DNA from: Flagellimonas sp. HMM57
Lineage (GTDB): Bacteria > Bacteroidota > Bacteroidia > Flavobacteriales > Flavobacteriaceae
NCBI RefSeq assembly: GCF_021390175.1
Contig: NZ_CP090004.1
Coordinates: 1,488,001 to 1,552,000, forward strand
Direction: 5' to 3'
Length of the DNA stretch: 64,000 nt
Shown here: positions 8,300 to 16,901 of the stretch, piece by piece
Layout: every line of letters starts with the position of its first letter
How positions within the stretch are numbered: the first letter of the stretch is position 1
Made by a program: the position numbers and the translations under genes
Notes under the pieces: generated by a model
The model's database searches: none
The model's input: the letters and a program-made list of their open reading frames with translations, nothing else
What the model was told of the DNA's origin: nothing

Positions 8300-10258
8300 G
8301 TGCTTAAAAAACTATTGATAACACCCGGAAACCTACTATCACAAAAAAAACTTACACTTCTTTTTTTTCTGGCTTTTTATACCATAAACGCTCAAGAAAT
8401 TCCAGATTCATTTAAAGAAAAAGCAGAAAGAATCGTATCCATGAGGCCCAAGACCTATCTTACTTTGGATACCGAGTTGCAAATTGAAAAAAGAGATACA
8501 ACACTCTTGCGTTATTTTGCCGATTTATGCAAAGAAGAAAACTATTTGGAAGGCGAATCCTATGCCCTAGACCAAATTGGTGCCAAGTATAGAAACATAT
8601 CACAATTTAAAAAGGCGGCAGACCTTCATCAGGAAGCATTGCGTATTGCTGAAGAGGCAAACAACACAGAACTCAAAGTAAGAGCTCTAAACATGTTGGG
8701 GGTAGTCTATAGAAGAACGGATGCCATTAAAACTGCTTTGGACTATAATCAAAAAGCACTTGAATTGGCAGAAGATGTCGTAAATCCTTCGCACCACATA
8801 AAAAGAAGTATCAATGTCTCACTCAACTGCATTGGAAATCTCTATAAAGCACTGGAACAATACGATTTAGCTATAATACAGTTTAAAAGAGCACTAAAGT
8901 TTGAAGAGGAGCTCGACAATAAGCTTGGTTTGGCCATTAACCATCAAAACATTGGGGGTTGTCTTGAACAAAAGGGAGATTTAGAAGGTGCACTTGAAAA
9001 CTATAGAAAATCATTGGCTTACAATGATGAAATCGACTCCAACTTTGGGCGAATCTATTGTAAAAACAGTATAGCTCAAATCTATTTAAAGCAGAATATG
9101 CCATACGCTGCCCTGGTTCTTCTAGAGCCACTTTATGAACAAACCAGAAATGTTGGCGATTTTTATGTTACCTCCTCTGTTTTCATAAATACCGGATGGG
9201 CACATACAGAGCTTGGCAATTTTGATAAAGCGGAAGAATTTATACAAGATGGCCTGAATATGGCAAAAACTCACAGTATGCCTGGCAACATACTCTATGG
9301 TTATCAAAAACTTTCAGATTTTGAGTTAAGAAGGGGCAACTACCAAAAAGCATATGAATTCTATAAAAAAGCGGACGAATACGACGAAGAGATTTCCAGT
9401 GCCACCAATTTTAGGTATATGAACGATATCATCGTTCGTTATGAAGCAGATAAAAAAAACAACCAAATCTCTGTTCTTGCCAAGGAAAATGAGATTGTTC
9501 GGTTAAGGCTTAGAAAAAATCAGACAACATTGCTCGTCAGTACCCTCATAGTAGGCCTAATCGCATCAATTCTCTATATTCTTTACAGACAATACCAGAG
9601 CAAAAATGAAAAAAGGGTGCTAAGCTTGGAACAAAATCTGTTGCGCAGTCAGATGAACCCTCATTTTCTGTTCAACTCATTAAATTCCATAAAACTTTAT
9701 ATCATTAACAATGAGCAAAAAAATGCTGTCCATTATCTGAACAAATTTTCCAAATTGGTGCGCAAGATATTGGAAGCGTCTTCATTAAAGGAGATTACCC
9801 TTGCAGAGGAATTAGAGACCGTAGAACTCTACATGAATATTGAAAACATACGATTCTCAAATGAAATAGATTTTAAGATTACCGTAGATGATACCGTTAA
9901 TCCCGAAAACATAAAGGTCCCCTCTTTGGCATTACAGCCATTTTTAGAGAATTCCCTATGGCATGGCCTATCTCCTAAGGAAGGGGAAAAGAAAATCCAT
10001 GTAAACATCAAAAAGAAAAACGAAAGCCATATTTCTATAGAAATTACGGATAACGGGGTAGGAAGAAGTGCGGCACAGACCAATAAAGAAAATAGAGTGT
10101 TAAAAAGGAAATCCGTAGGCATTCGTATTACCAAAGAACGCTTGGCAAACTTTTCAAAGGACTACCAAAACAAATTCGAAGTTGATATTATAGATCTGTT
10201 CAATGAAAATGGAAATCCCAAAGGGACCAAAGTTATCTTGGATATTCCTACGATTTAG
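8300..10258 (+). CDS. TPR-containing sensor histidine kinase (HisKA_7TM/LytS type)
   Basis: A 652-residue kinase starting with GTG; this start gives a signal peptide ending near TINAQE. The periplasmic part (about 60-390) is built from TPR-like helical repeats (for example KAADLHQEALRIAEEA). A single membrane segment at about 411-431 is followed by a coiled linker and the PF06580-type kinase core: H455 lies in QMNPHFLFNSLNS, and the ATP-binding part has LENSLWHG and ITDNGVG motifs. This class phosphorylates LytTR regulators such as the gene 15 bp upstream. The TPR sensor suggests detection of a protein or peptide partner rather than a small molecule, which is inference. Its 3' end overlaps the convergent DUF3109 gene by 11 bp. 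Confidence 0.92.
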   Translation: MLKKLLITPGNLLSQKKLTLLFFLAFYTINAQEIPDSFKEKAERIVSMRPKTYLTLDTELQIEKRDTTLLRYFADLCKEENYLEGESYALDQIGAKYRNISQFKKAADLHQEALRIAEEANNTELKVRALNMLGVVYRRTDAIKTALDYNQKALELAEDVVNPSHHIKRSINVSLNCIGNLYKALEQYDLAIIQFKRALKFEEELDNKLGLAINHQNIGGCLEQKGDLEGALENYRKSLAYNDEIDSNFGRIYCKNSIAQIYLKQNMPYAALVLLEPLYEQTRNVGDFYVTSSVFINTGWAHTELGNFDKAEEFIQDGLNMAKTHSMPGNILYGYQKLSDFELRRGNYQKAYEFYKKADEYDEEISSATNFRYMNDIIVRYEADKKNNQISVLAKENEIVRLRLRKNQTTLLVSTLIVGLIASILYILYRQYQSKNEKRVLSLEQNLLRSQMNPHFLFNSLNSIKLYIINNEQKNAVHYLNKFSKLVRKILEASSLKEITLAEELETVELYMNIENIRFSNEIDFKITVDDTVNPENIKVPSLALQPFLENSLWHGLSPKEGEKKIHVNIKKKNESHISIEITDNGVGRSAAQTNKENRVLKRKSVGIRITKERLANFSKDYQNKFEVDIIDLFNENGNPKGTKVILDIPTI

Positions 10259-10820
10259 AATTTTCCGCAGCCACGGTTTCCAATTCTTCGTACCAAGCCT
10301 TTCCAAATTTTTTGATCAGCGCATCTTTTACAAACTTATAGATAGGGACTTTAAGTTCTTCGCCTAAACTACATGCGGGATCACAAATTTCCCATTTATG
10401 GTAGTTCACTGCCGTAAACTCACTGTACTCTCTGGTTCGTATGGGATATAAATGGCAAGAGACCGGTTTTTTCCAAGTTGTGGCCCCATCATTATAAGCC
10501 GCTTCCAAACCGCACTTTGCAATTCCTTTTTCAGAAAAAATAACATAGGCACACTCACTCTTGTTCACCAAAGGTGTTTCCCATTCGCCATCCTCTCCCT
10601 TAACAAAGGCACCTTGTTCCATAATGGCATCTACTCCCTCTGGTCTTAAATATGGTTTTACAGCCTCAAAAACATTCACCAGTATTTCAGTTTCATAATC
10701 TTCCAAGGGAGCGCCATATTCGCCATCCACACAGCAAGCACCTTTACATGCACTTAAATTACATACAAAATCATTTTCAATAATCTCCTCAGAGACAATA
10801 GTTTTTCCAATTTGGAACAT
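10248..10820 (-). CDS. DUF3109 family cysteine-rich protein
   Basis: A 190-residue protein of a family widespread in Bacteroidota. The N-terminal CNLSACKGACC cluster and later cysteines (ECAY, KCGLEA, VSCHLYPI, CDPACSLG) resemble YkgJ-like proteins thought to hold a metal or Fe-S cluster. The reaction is unknown. It stands alone on the minus strand and its end overlaps the convergent histidine kinase gene by 11 bp. No signal peptide is seen, so it is likely cytoplasmic. Confidence 0.85.
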   Translation of the reverse strand: MFQIGKTIVSEEIIENDFVCNLSACKGACCVDGEYGAPLEDYETEILVNVFEAVKPYLRPEGVDAIMEQGAFVKGEDGEWETPLVNKSECAYVIFSEKGIAKCGLEAAYNDGATTWKKPVSCHLYPIRTREYSEFTAVNYHKWEICDPACSLGEELKVPIYKFVKDALIKKFGKAWYEELETVAAENSKS

Positions 10821-10913
10821 GATAGTATCAACTTTTGCGGTAAAGGTAATTCAAAACATAAAATTTGATGTTTTCTATACATTTTTATATTATCTAAAAG
10901 TAATTTTTACACG

Positions 10914-10921
10914 TAAATTTG
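10914..10921 (+). promoter_or_regulatory. TAnnTTTG box upstream of the MarC gene
   Basis: An exact TAAATTTG lies 19 bases before the start codon at 10941. No clear TTTG is found at the right distance upstream, so only the -7 element supports it. Confidence 0.4.
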
Positions 10922-10940
10922 CACCCTTAAAATTTGAACA

Positions 10941-11519
10941 ATGCATTTTAATTTTAAAGAAATAATAACGGCCAGCATGATTCTCTTTGCGGTAATCGAT
11001 ATTTTGGGCAGTATCCCTATCATTATCTCTTTACGGAATAAAGTGGGCCATATTCAATCTGAAAAAGCTTCTATAGTAGCTGCCTTTATTATGACTGCTT
11101 TTCTTTTTGTAGGCGAGAGTATTCTTGGATTGATCGGAATTGATGTGAATTCCTTTGCGGTTGCCGGTGCTTTTGTAATTTTTTTCCTAGCTATTGAAAT
11201 GGTATTGGGCGTTACACTTTTTAGGGACGACATGCCCGAAACTGCTTCTATTGTTCCCATTGCCTTTCCACTTATAGCCGGTGCAGGTACATTGACCTCC
11301 ATTTTAACATTGCGGGCAGAATATCATGTTGAAAACATTATCGTAGCAATTATTGTAAATATTATCTTTGTATATCTTGTATTAAAGTCCAGTTCCAGAA
11401 TAGAACGGGTTTTGGGCAAAAACGGACTTAGCGTTATTCGCAAGGTCTTCGGGGTCATTTTATTGGCAATTGCGGTAAAGCTCTTTGCCACTAATGTAAA
11501 TCAGATGTTTGCAACCTAA
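10941..11519 (+). CDS. MarC family integral membrane protein
   Basis: A 192-residue protein with six predicted membrane segments and the family signatures IDILGSIPI near the N-terminus and PLIAGAGTLTSIL near residue 115. MarC/UPF0056 proteins are inner-membrane proteins without a proven substrate; the old link to multiple antibiotic resistance has not held up for E. coli MarC. The gene is followed after a short gap by a small membrane protein on the same strand. Confidence 0.9.
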   Translation: MHFNFKEIITASMILFAVIDILGSIPIIISLRNKVGHIQSEKASIVAAFIMTAFLFVGESILGLIGIDVNSFAVAGAFVIFFLAIEMVLGVTLFRDDMPETASIVPIAFPLIAGAGTLTSILTLRAEYHVENIIVAIIVNIIFVYLVLKSSSRIERVLGKNGLSVIRKVFGVILLAIAVKLFATNVNQMFAT

Positions 11520-11535
11520 CATCAAAGTAGCAACT

Positions 11536-11745
11536 ATGAAAAAGACACTTTTTATTATCTTGATTATTTTGGCTTTGGCATTGATTGCCTATAATGTAAC
11601 CTTGTTGGATTTCAATAACCCCCTACAAGGCGATAGTAGTATTGCCCTAATAGGAATTTTGGCTTCGTTATGTGCTGTGGTATTGCTTCTTATTTTTATG
11701 ATATCCAAAAAAATAGATAAGAAAATAAAAGGGCATCAATCCTGA
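11536..11745 (+). CDS. Small two-segment membrane protein
   Basis: The ATG at 11536 gives 69 residues beginning MKKTLFIILIILALALIAY. A longer reading from 11509 is possible but overlaps marC and lacks a better signal. Two hydrophobic segments (about 4-20 and 35-57) are followed by a lysine-rich tail, so it probably crosses the membrane twice with both ends inside. The family is not recognised. The 3' end overlaps the convergent S41 protease gene by 10 bp. Confidence 0.7.
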   Translation: MKKTLFIILIILALALIAYNVTLLDFNNPLQGDSSIALIGILASLCAVVLLLIFMISKKIDKKIKGHQS

Positions 11746-13364
11746 AGCTTTAACACTCCAACTTCTCGTTGTTCAAAGATTGATGAATCCAATTTCTTGA
11801 CTCTTTCCAGCATAGCATCGTAATCTCCTTTTATCTGGGCGGACAGATTGGGCGAGAATAATTGTTCAGCAATGTTTGCTTTTAAATATGCTTTTATGCG
11901 CTCCTCCTGCGCATAAAAATCAAGTTTTATTTTTCTATTGAGCGTAAAATCTATGAATTCGTCAAAGAGTATGTCATCTACTTGGTATTCTTCCAAAAAT
12001 TGATTTTTCGAGAGACTGGAATATTGTAGCCTGTCTTTTTCCAAGTGTTCAAAAATAAAGCGTGAAAAGAATTCGTAGGTATCGTCCATACTATCTATAG
12101 CTTCTTCTTCATTGCTTCCTATGGGCACAAACACATCTGGAATTATTCCGCCACCACCATATACAATTTTTCCTTTTGGGGTCTTAAAAATTAAGGAATC
12201 GGCCACTTTTATACTATCCACGGAAATGAGCTCTCCACTACGATAACGGTCCAAGAATGTTTGGTAATAGTCCTTATGGCCTTTTTTGTATGATTTTTGA
12301 ATAGATCTTCCTGTTGGGGTATAATATCTTGAAACTGTTAGGCGTACTGCTGAGCCATCTCCTAAATCCATTTCGCGCTGTACAAGACCTTTACCAAAAG
12401 ACCTTCTTCCAACGATAGTACCAATATCATTATCCTGAAGAGCACCGGCAATAATCTCGCTGGCTGATGCCGAGCGTTCATTGATCAGAACGTACACGGG
12501 TTTGTTTTCAAAATCACCTTTTCTAGTAGCAAAAGCTTTTTTGATTCTCCCCTTTTTATTCTTTGTGAAGAGAATGAGTTTGTCATCTGTCAAAAATTCA
12601 TCGGCAAGCTTCTCTGCAATACCCAAATAACCTCCTGGATTATCCCTTAAATCCAACACTAATTTTTCAGCGCCACGAAGCTTTAGTTTTCGCAATGCAT
12701 CTTTAAACTCACTATAGGTAGATTCAGCAAAACGATTTATTTTGATGTAGCCCATATCCCTTTTGAGCATGTAGTATGCATCAACGCTCTTAATGGGCAC
12801 TCTATCCCTAACCACGGTAATATCTAAAATTTTATTTTTTGACTTTCGGTATACCTTCAAATCTACTTTGGTTCCTATCTTTCCTTTTAGCGTAGAGACT
12901 ACGGTTTTATTAGGTATTCGCCTTCCAAAAAGTGTATCGTTATCTGCAACCAATATTCTATCCCCAGGCTTAATACCACTCATATAACTGGGGCCGTTTT
13001 TTATGGTTCGTATCACCGTGATGGTGTCTTTGTACATATAAAAACTGACTCCTATCCCTACAAAATCCCCTTTCATACTTTCAGAGACCTGCTCCATTTC
13101 ACTATTGGGTATGTAAACCGAATGTGGGTCTAACTTCCCCAATATATTGTTCACGGTAACGTCCACGATACTGTCAGTGTCTATTTCATCAACATATTCA
13201 TGGTCAATGTAATCTATGAGTCTGTTCAGCTTATCTTTTTTGGAATTGGTAGAAAATAATTTTTCCGGGGTATCGCCAAAGTGAAGCTTTCCCCCTATAA
13301 AAATTCCAATAGCCACCGCAAAAGCGAGCAGTGTAGGCCATAAATAATTGTTTTTCTTCTCCAT
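11736..13364 (-). CDS. C-terminal processing peptidase, S41 family (CtpA/Prc-like)
   Basis: A 542-residue protease with an N-terminal membrane anchor (about 8-25), a PDZ domain (about 95-180) for substrate C-termini, and the S41 catalytic domain. The Ser-Lys dyad is visible as S300 in RSASASEI and K325 in SFGKGLVQ, with the 25-residue spacing of Ctp enzymes. A C-terminal extension of about 150 residues follows. It likely acts in the periplasm on envelope proteins. The dCMP deaminase gene ends only 14 bp upstream, and HupE lies before that; this trio recurs in Flavobacteriaceae in my recollection. Function beyond proteolysis is not deducible. Confidence 0.93.
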   Translation of the reverse strand: MEKKNNYLWPTLLAFAVAIGIFIGGKLHFGDTPEKLFSTNSKKDKLNRLIDYIDHEYVDEIDTDSIVDVTVNNILGKLDPHSVYIPNSEMEQVSESMKGDFVGIGVSFYMYKDTITVIRTIKNGPSYMSGIKPGDRILVADNDTLFGRRIPNKTVVSTLKGKIGTKVDLKVYRKSKNKILDITVVRDRVPIKSVDAYYMLKRDMGYIKINRFAESTYSEFKDALRKLKLRGAEKLVLDLRDNPGGYLGIAEKLADEFLTDDKLILFTKNKKGRIKKAFATRKGDFENKPVYVLINERSASASEIIAGALQDNDIGTIVGRRSFGKGLVQREMDLGDGSAVRLTVSRYYTPTGRSIQKSYKKGHKDYYQTFLDRYRSGELISVDSIKVADSLIFKTPKGKIVYGGGGIIPDVFVPIGSNEEEAIDSMDDTYEFFSRFIFEHLEKDRLQYSSLSKNQFLEEYQVDDILFDEFIDFTLNRKIKLDFYAQEERIKAYLKANIAEQLFSPNLSAQIKGDYDAMLERVKKLDSSIFEQREVGVLKLQD

Positions 13365-13378
13365 AACATCAATGGCAA

Positions 13379-13816
13379 TTATACCATTTCTTCTAAAATA
13401 GGCAGATGATGAGTCGTTACTCCCGCACGTTCCAAAAACTGTAATCCAGAATCATCTTTATATGCGGTTTGATACACCACACGTTTTATGCCAGATTGAT
13501 GAATGAGCTTACTGCATTCCCTACAAGGTGATAGTGTTATGTACAGCGTGGCTCCCTCACATGATTGCGTAGAGGAGGCTACCTTTGAGATAGCATTGGC
13601 CTCTGCATGCAGAACGTACCACTTTGTATACCCTTCATCATCTTCACATATATTTTCGAAACCAGTTGGCGTTCCGTTATATCCATCGGATATAATCATT
13701 CTATCTTTTACGATGATAGCGCCGACCTGTTTTCGTTTACAATAGGAAAGTTTCCCCCATTCTTTGGCCATGCGCAGATAAGCTTTGTCGTACTTCTCTT
13801 GTTTACCCTCCTTCAT
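13379..13816 (-). CDS. Deoxycytidylate (dCMP) deaminase family protein
   Basis: A 145-residue zinc deaminase. The zinc and proton-shuttle motif is H70-A-E72 and the second motif is P-C98-x-x-C101, as in dCMP deaminases and ComEB-like enzymes. The family converts dCMP to dUMP to feed dTMP synthesis. Length and motif spacing fit, and no extra domain is present. It is located between hupE and the S41 protease gene on the same strand with a 14-bp gap to the latter, so it is likely co-transcribed. Cytosine deaminase or a related nucleotide substrate cannot be excluded. Confidence 0.88.
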   Translation of the reverse strand: MKEGKQEKYDKAYLRMAKEWGKLSYCKRKQVGAIIVKDRMIISDGYNGTPTGFENICEDDEGYTKWYVLHAEANAISKVASSTQSCEGATLYITLSPCRECSKLIHQSGIKRVVYQTAYKDDSGLQFLERAGVTTHHLPILEEMV

Positions 13817-13900
13817 ACATTGGAAATAGCCAATTTTTAAATAAATATACCTGCTTTAACAGACCCTTACAACCTTATTCGATTAAATTTAACGAAGGCT

Positions 13901-14485
13901 CTACTTGGGAAACGTGGCAATTAGTAAGGGTATTGTAATGCATATGACCAAAATAGATGCGCCAGCAATAAAATGGATTCTTTTTACCTTCACCAAGTCT
14001 TGAACCATAAATGCGATACCAAGTATCGACAAAATGATGGCTACTTGTGAAAACTCGATTCCCGTGGCAAAACCCAATAAAGGTTTGAGCTTATTTTCTT
14101 CTTCGGCCATTAGCATTTTAAAATAATTGGAAAACCCAAATCCATGTATGAGTCCAAAGAAAGCGGTAACCAATGTGTGCAGAAACATTCCAACATCTTT
14201 GGTACCCCTTGTCATGTAGATTAAATTAAAGAGGGCCGTAAGCAAAATAGTTACTGGAATAAAAAATTCTACCAATCCTACATCCACTGTAAATATATCG
14301 AAAGCGGATAGCGCCAATGAGATACAATGCGCAACAGTAAAAACCGTTGCCAAAATAACTACCCTTTTCCAGTTTTTAAAAGTAAAAGGAATAGCCAATG
14401 CCGATAAAAACAGTATGTGGTCATAAGCGCCAAAATCCAGTACATGGTTCAGTCCCAATTTTACGTAAAACCAAAATTCTTGCAT
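13901..14485 (-). CDS. HupE/UreJ family membrane protein
   Basis: The preferred start is ATG at 14485 (MQEFWFYVKLGLNHVLDFG), giving 194 residues. A longer frame from a TTG at 14590 only adds a translated heptanucleotide array (NNEQRTT repeats) and is not credible as protein. The product has about six membrane segments and the family pattern with histidines in LNHVLDFGAYDHILF and GLIHGFGFSN. HupE/UreJ proteins are linked to nickel or cobalt entry, but this Bacteroidota branch is uncharacterised. The array sits immediately upstream of the start codon, in the likely 5' leader, and may affect expression. Confidence 0.85.
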   Translation of the reverse strand: MQEFWFYVKLGLNHVLDFGAYDHILFLSALAIPFTFKNWKRVVILATVFTVAHCISLALSAFDIFTVDVGLVEFFIPVTILLTALFNLIYMTRGTKDVGMFLHTLVTAFFGLIHGFGFSNYFKMLMAEEENKLKPLLGFATGIEFSQVAIILSILGIAFMVQDLVKVKRIHFIAGASILVICITIPLLIATFPK

Positions 14486-14588
14486 TGTTCGTTGTTCGTT
14501 GTTCGTTGTTCGTTGTTCGTTGTTCGTTGTTCGTTGTTCGTTGTTCGTTGTTCGTTGTTCGTTGTTCGTTGTTCGTTGTTCGTTGTTC
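14486..14588. repeat. Heptanucleotide tandem array (GTTCGTT/AACGAAC), about 14.7 copies
   Basis: A 103-bp perfect array of a 7-bp unit abuts the start codon of hupE. Because 7 is not a multiple of 3, the array is open in several frames on both strands, which creates spurious ORFs reading (NNEQRTT)n or (FVVRCSL)n. It carries no promoter-like motif itself. A TACATTTTTG stretch lies just upstream on the minus strand. Slippage in the array would change leader length by 7 bases per unit. Confidence 0.95.
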
Positions 14589-14732
14589 AAAAATGTACTT
14601 TTCTACAGAAAAATCATTTTTCCACCATCACTCTTTACCTTTCAACCCTTCATCTATCAGCCAAAAACTGTAATGACCATGGCTTAGAGTACAAACTTCA
14701 TTTCATGCCTTGTAGCTTAAACATCGCTAAGC

Positions 14733-14746
14733 TGACCACTGACCAC
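14733..14746. repeat. Two-copy heptanucleotide repeat (TGACCAC)
   Basis: Two perfect adjacent copies of TGACCAC lie just after the end of the DjlA-like gene. With only two copies it may be chance, but it is a third 7-bp unit in this window. Confidence 0.5.
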
Positions 14747-14750
14747 TAAG

Positions 14751-15488
14751 TTACACAAATCCCCGCTCCTTTTGGATGGTATCATATGCCTTTTGTACTT
14801 CTTTGAACTTTTCTTCAGCTCCTTTTTTTATAGCCTCATTTTCAGTAACCACTTTATCGGGATGGTATTTTTTTGCCATTTTTCTGTAGGCCTTTTTTAC
14901 TTCATCATCAGAAGCTGATTTTTCTATTTCAAGAATTTTATATGCGTTGTCCGCGGACTTTATGAACATGGCCTTGATACTCTCAAAATCGTGATGCCCT
15001 ATTCTTAAATACCCTGCAAGTTCTTTCAATTTATTGATTTCCAGATTACTGAGCTGGCCATCGGCTTGCGCAATTCCAAACAGAAAATGTACCAGCTGTA
15101 ATCTTACTTCGTACCGGGTTCGCTGAACTAAATACGTACAGATTCGCTGTGCGGAAACCTCTCTCTTTTTGACCACATCGTTAAACGTTCGGAAAATAGC
15201 ATTTGCTTTTTCTTTACCATACGTGCTCAAAAAATACTGCCGTACGTAGTCCAATTCCCTTTGACTAACTTGTCCATCCGCTTTTATTACTATAGAGCAT
15301 AGTGAAAGTAAATTCAATTCAAAATCTGCGGGAGATACATTTTGTTGGGTAAAATCCTTAAAAACCGTTCTAGCTCCTCCATTGGAACCTCCAAGATTAT
15401 CCAAAAGACTCCCAACAATAAATCCTAATATAGCCCCTGGAAACCGAAATATAAAATAGCCTAGAAAGGCGGCTACCCATTTGATCAT
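14751..15488 (-). CDS. DjlA-like TerB/J-domain co-chaperone
   Basis: The start is taken at ATG 15488 ([18 protein letters not shown]), giving 245 residues. An upstream extension to 15575 would run across an exact -7 box (15508-15515, minus strand). The N-terminus has a short membrane or glycine-rich anchor, the middle (about 50-165) is a TerB-like helical domain, and the C-terminus (about 180-245) is a J-domain with the HPD tripeptide in KKYHPDKV. This order matches DjlA, which recruits DnaK to the membrane. It is divergent from the bacilliredoxin gene. Substrates are unknown. Confidence 0.87.
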   Translation of the reverse strand: MIKWVAAFLGYFIFRFPGAILGFIVGSLLDNLGGSNGGARTVFKDFTQQNVSPADFELNLLSLCSIVIKADGQVSQRELDYVRQYFLSTYGKEKANAIFRTFNDVVKKREVSAQRICTYLVQRTRYEVRLQLVHFLFGIAQADGQLSNLEINKLKELAGYLRIGHHDFESIKAMFIKSADNAYKILEIEKSASDDEVKKAYRKMAKKYHPDKVVTENEAIKKGAEEKFKEVQKAYDTIQKERGFV

Positions 15489-15507
15489 GATTAAAGATAT
15501 TAAACCC

Positions 15508-15515
15508 CAAAGATA
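15508..15515 (-). promoter_or_regulatory. -7 box of the DjlA-like gene
   Basis: On the minus strand this reads TATCTTTG, an exact TAnnTTTG match, 19 bases before the ATG at 15488. It supports that start over the longer frame. No -33 TTG is found at the usual distance. Confidence 0.45.
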
Positions 15516-15581
15516 GGGCTTTGCAGGGGAAAGAAACCGTTGCCCAATAGTAAGGAACATGAAAAAAATCGACAAAAGCCG

Positions 15582-15589
15582 TATCTTTG
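15582..15589 (+). promoter_or_regulatory. -7 box of the bacilliredoxin gene
   Basis: An exact TATCTTTG on the plus strand, 22 bases before the ATG at 15612. The same octamer serves the divergent gene, so the region is a compact divergent promoter. No good -33 element is seen. Confidence 0.45.
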
Positions 15590-15611
15590 ACAGTGAATTA
15601 AAAATAAGACT

Positions 15612-16022
15612 ATGTATCCTGAAGAATTGGTAAAACCTATGAGAGCGGACCTAGCTTCTGCCGGGTTTGAAGAATTATATACAAGTGAAGCAGTTGAAAA
15701 TGCACTAAAACAAGAAGGAACCACATTGGTAGTGGTCAATTCTGTTTGTGGATGTGCAGCTGCAAATGCAAGACCTGCCGCTAAGCTGAGTCTTCAAAAT
15801 GACAAAAAGCCTGCTAATTTAGTGACTGTTTTTGCAGGTGTGGACACAGATGCTGTTGATACGGCAAGAAATCACATGGTGCCGTTCCCCCCTTCATCGC
15901 CAAGTATGGCCTTGTTCAAAAATGGTGAATTGGTGCACATGATAGAAAGACACCATATTGAAGGTAGACCAGCAGAATTAATCGCGGAAAACTTAATGGA
16001 GGCCTATAACGAATTCTGTTAA
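15612..16022 (+). CDS. BrxA/BrxB family bacilliredoxin
   Basis: A 136-residue protein of the YphP/YqiW family, with the CGC active-site motif at C46-G-C48 ([14 protein letters not shown]). In Firmicutes these proteins remove bacillithiol from mixed disulfides; many Bacteroidota are reported or predicted to make bacillithiol, so a similar thiol-repair role is likely. The length is that of the family. The gene stands alone with its own -7 box and a clear terminator. Confidence 0.93.
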   Translation: MYPEELVKPMRADLASAGFEELYTSEAVENALKQEGTTLVVVNSVCGCAAANARPAAKLSLQNDKKPANLVTVFAGVDTDAVDTARNHMVPFPPSSPSMALFKNGELVHMIERHHIEGRPAELIAENLMEAYNEFC

Positions 16023-16041
16023 GCAACGTTCTGAACAAATT

Positions 16042-16078
16042 AAAAAGCCACCTTGTTTTGAGGTGGTTTTCTTTTTTT
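16042..16078 (+). terminator. Intrinsic terminator of the bacilliredoxin gene
   Basis: The hairpin AAAAGCCACCT-loop-AGGTGGTTTT is followed by CTTTTTTT, 20 bases after the stop codon. This is a canonical plus-strand terminator. Confidence 0.85.
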
Positions 16079-16163
16079 ATATGTTTTGTGTATAAAAAAG
16101 ATACTATTTCATCAGTAAAATTGTTGAGATTTTACCAAATTGGCTTTTAAATAGAATGTAGTG

Positions 16164-16901
16164 ATGCAAAAATTGCTTTCTTATCCTTTGACCGTACTCT
16201 TTTTCATTTTTTTTGGATTGGCTTTGGTCATATTTCACCCAATACAATGGTTTTGTTTAAAAGTTTTTGGGTATAACGCACATAGGGAAAGTGTCGCAAT
16301 CTTAAACTGGTTTTTGATGCGGTGTACCAATGTTTTGGGCACCCGCTACAGTTTTGAAAACACCCAAGATATTCCAACCAATAGACCTCTCATAATCGTA
16401 TCGAACCATCAAAGCATGTACGACATTCCGCCCATCATATGGTACATGCGAAAACACCATCCAAAATTCGTTAGTAAGATTGAATTGGGTAAGGGTATCC
16501 CTAGTGTCTCGTTCAATTTGAGACATGGGGGTTCAGCGCTTATCGATAGAAAAGATTCCAAACAATCCATTCAAGAATTGAGAAAGCTAGGTGCTTACAT
16601 AGAAAAACACAATAGGAGTGCCGTTATATTTCCTGAAGGTACCCGCAGCCGAAAGGGAGTTCCCAAAAAATTTCATGCTACAGGTTTAAAGATCCTTATG
16701 AAGAATGCCCCATCTGCCCTAATTGTACCGATAAGTATTAATAATTCGTGGAAGTTGCTCCGTTTTGGTAAGTTTCCAATGGGACTAGGCTCTTATTTAA
16801 GGTTTAAAGTCCATGAACCCTTTGAAAACAATGGAGATTTGGATGCTCTCATTGCCAAAACCGAACAAGAGATAACGCAAAGTGTGGTAACATCAGCATG
16901 A
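16164..16901 (+). CDS. plsC: 1-acyl-sn-glycerol-3-phosphate acyltransferase (PlsC family)
   Basis: About 245 residues; the ATG at 16164 follows an in-frame GTG at 16161, so the start is uncertain by one codon. A hydrophobic N-terminal segment (about 10-30) anchors it at the inner membrane. The HX4D motif is in VSNHQSMYDIPP and the glycerol-phosphate motif is FPEGTRSRKG. The family adds the second acyl chain to lysophosphatidic acid in phospholipid synthesis. Its last codon overlaps the next gene (ATGA), so translation is coupled to the HD hydrolase. Another lipid acceptor is possible. Confidence 0.9.
   Translation: MQKLLSYPLTVLFFIFFGLALVIFHPIQWFCLKVFGYNAHRESVAILNWFLMRCTNVLGTRYSFENTQDIPTNRPLIIVSNHQSMYDIPPIIWYMRKHHPKFVSKIELGKGIPSVSFNLRHGGSALIDRKDSKQSIQELRKLGAYIEKHNRSAVIFPEGTRSRKGVPKKFHATGLKILMKNAPSALIVPISINNSWKLLRFGKFPMGLGSYLRFKVHEPFENNGDLDALIAKTEQEITQSVVTSA

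Noticed and set aside
14398..14749. Plus-strand ORFs reading FVVRCSL repeats, and the NNEQRTT extension of HupE
   Set aside because: They are translations of the 7-bp array, which is open in several frames; no real protein begins there.
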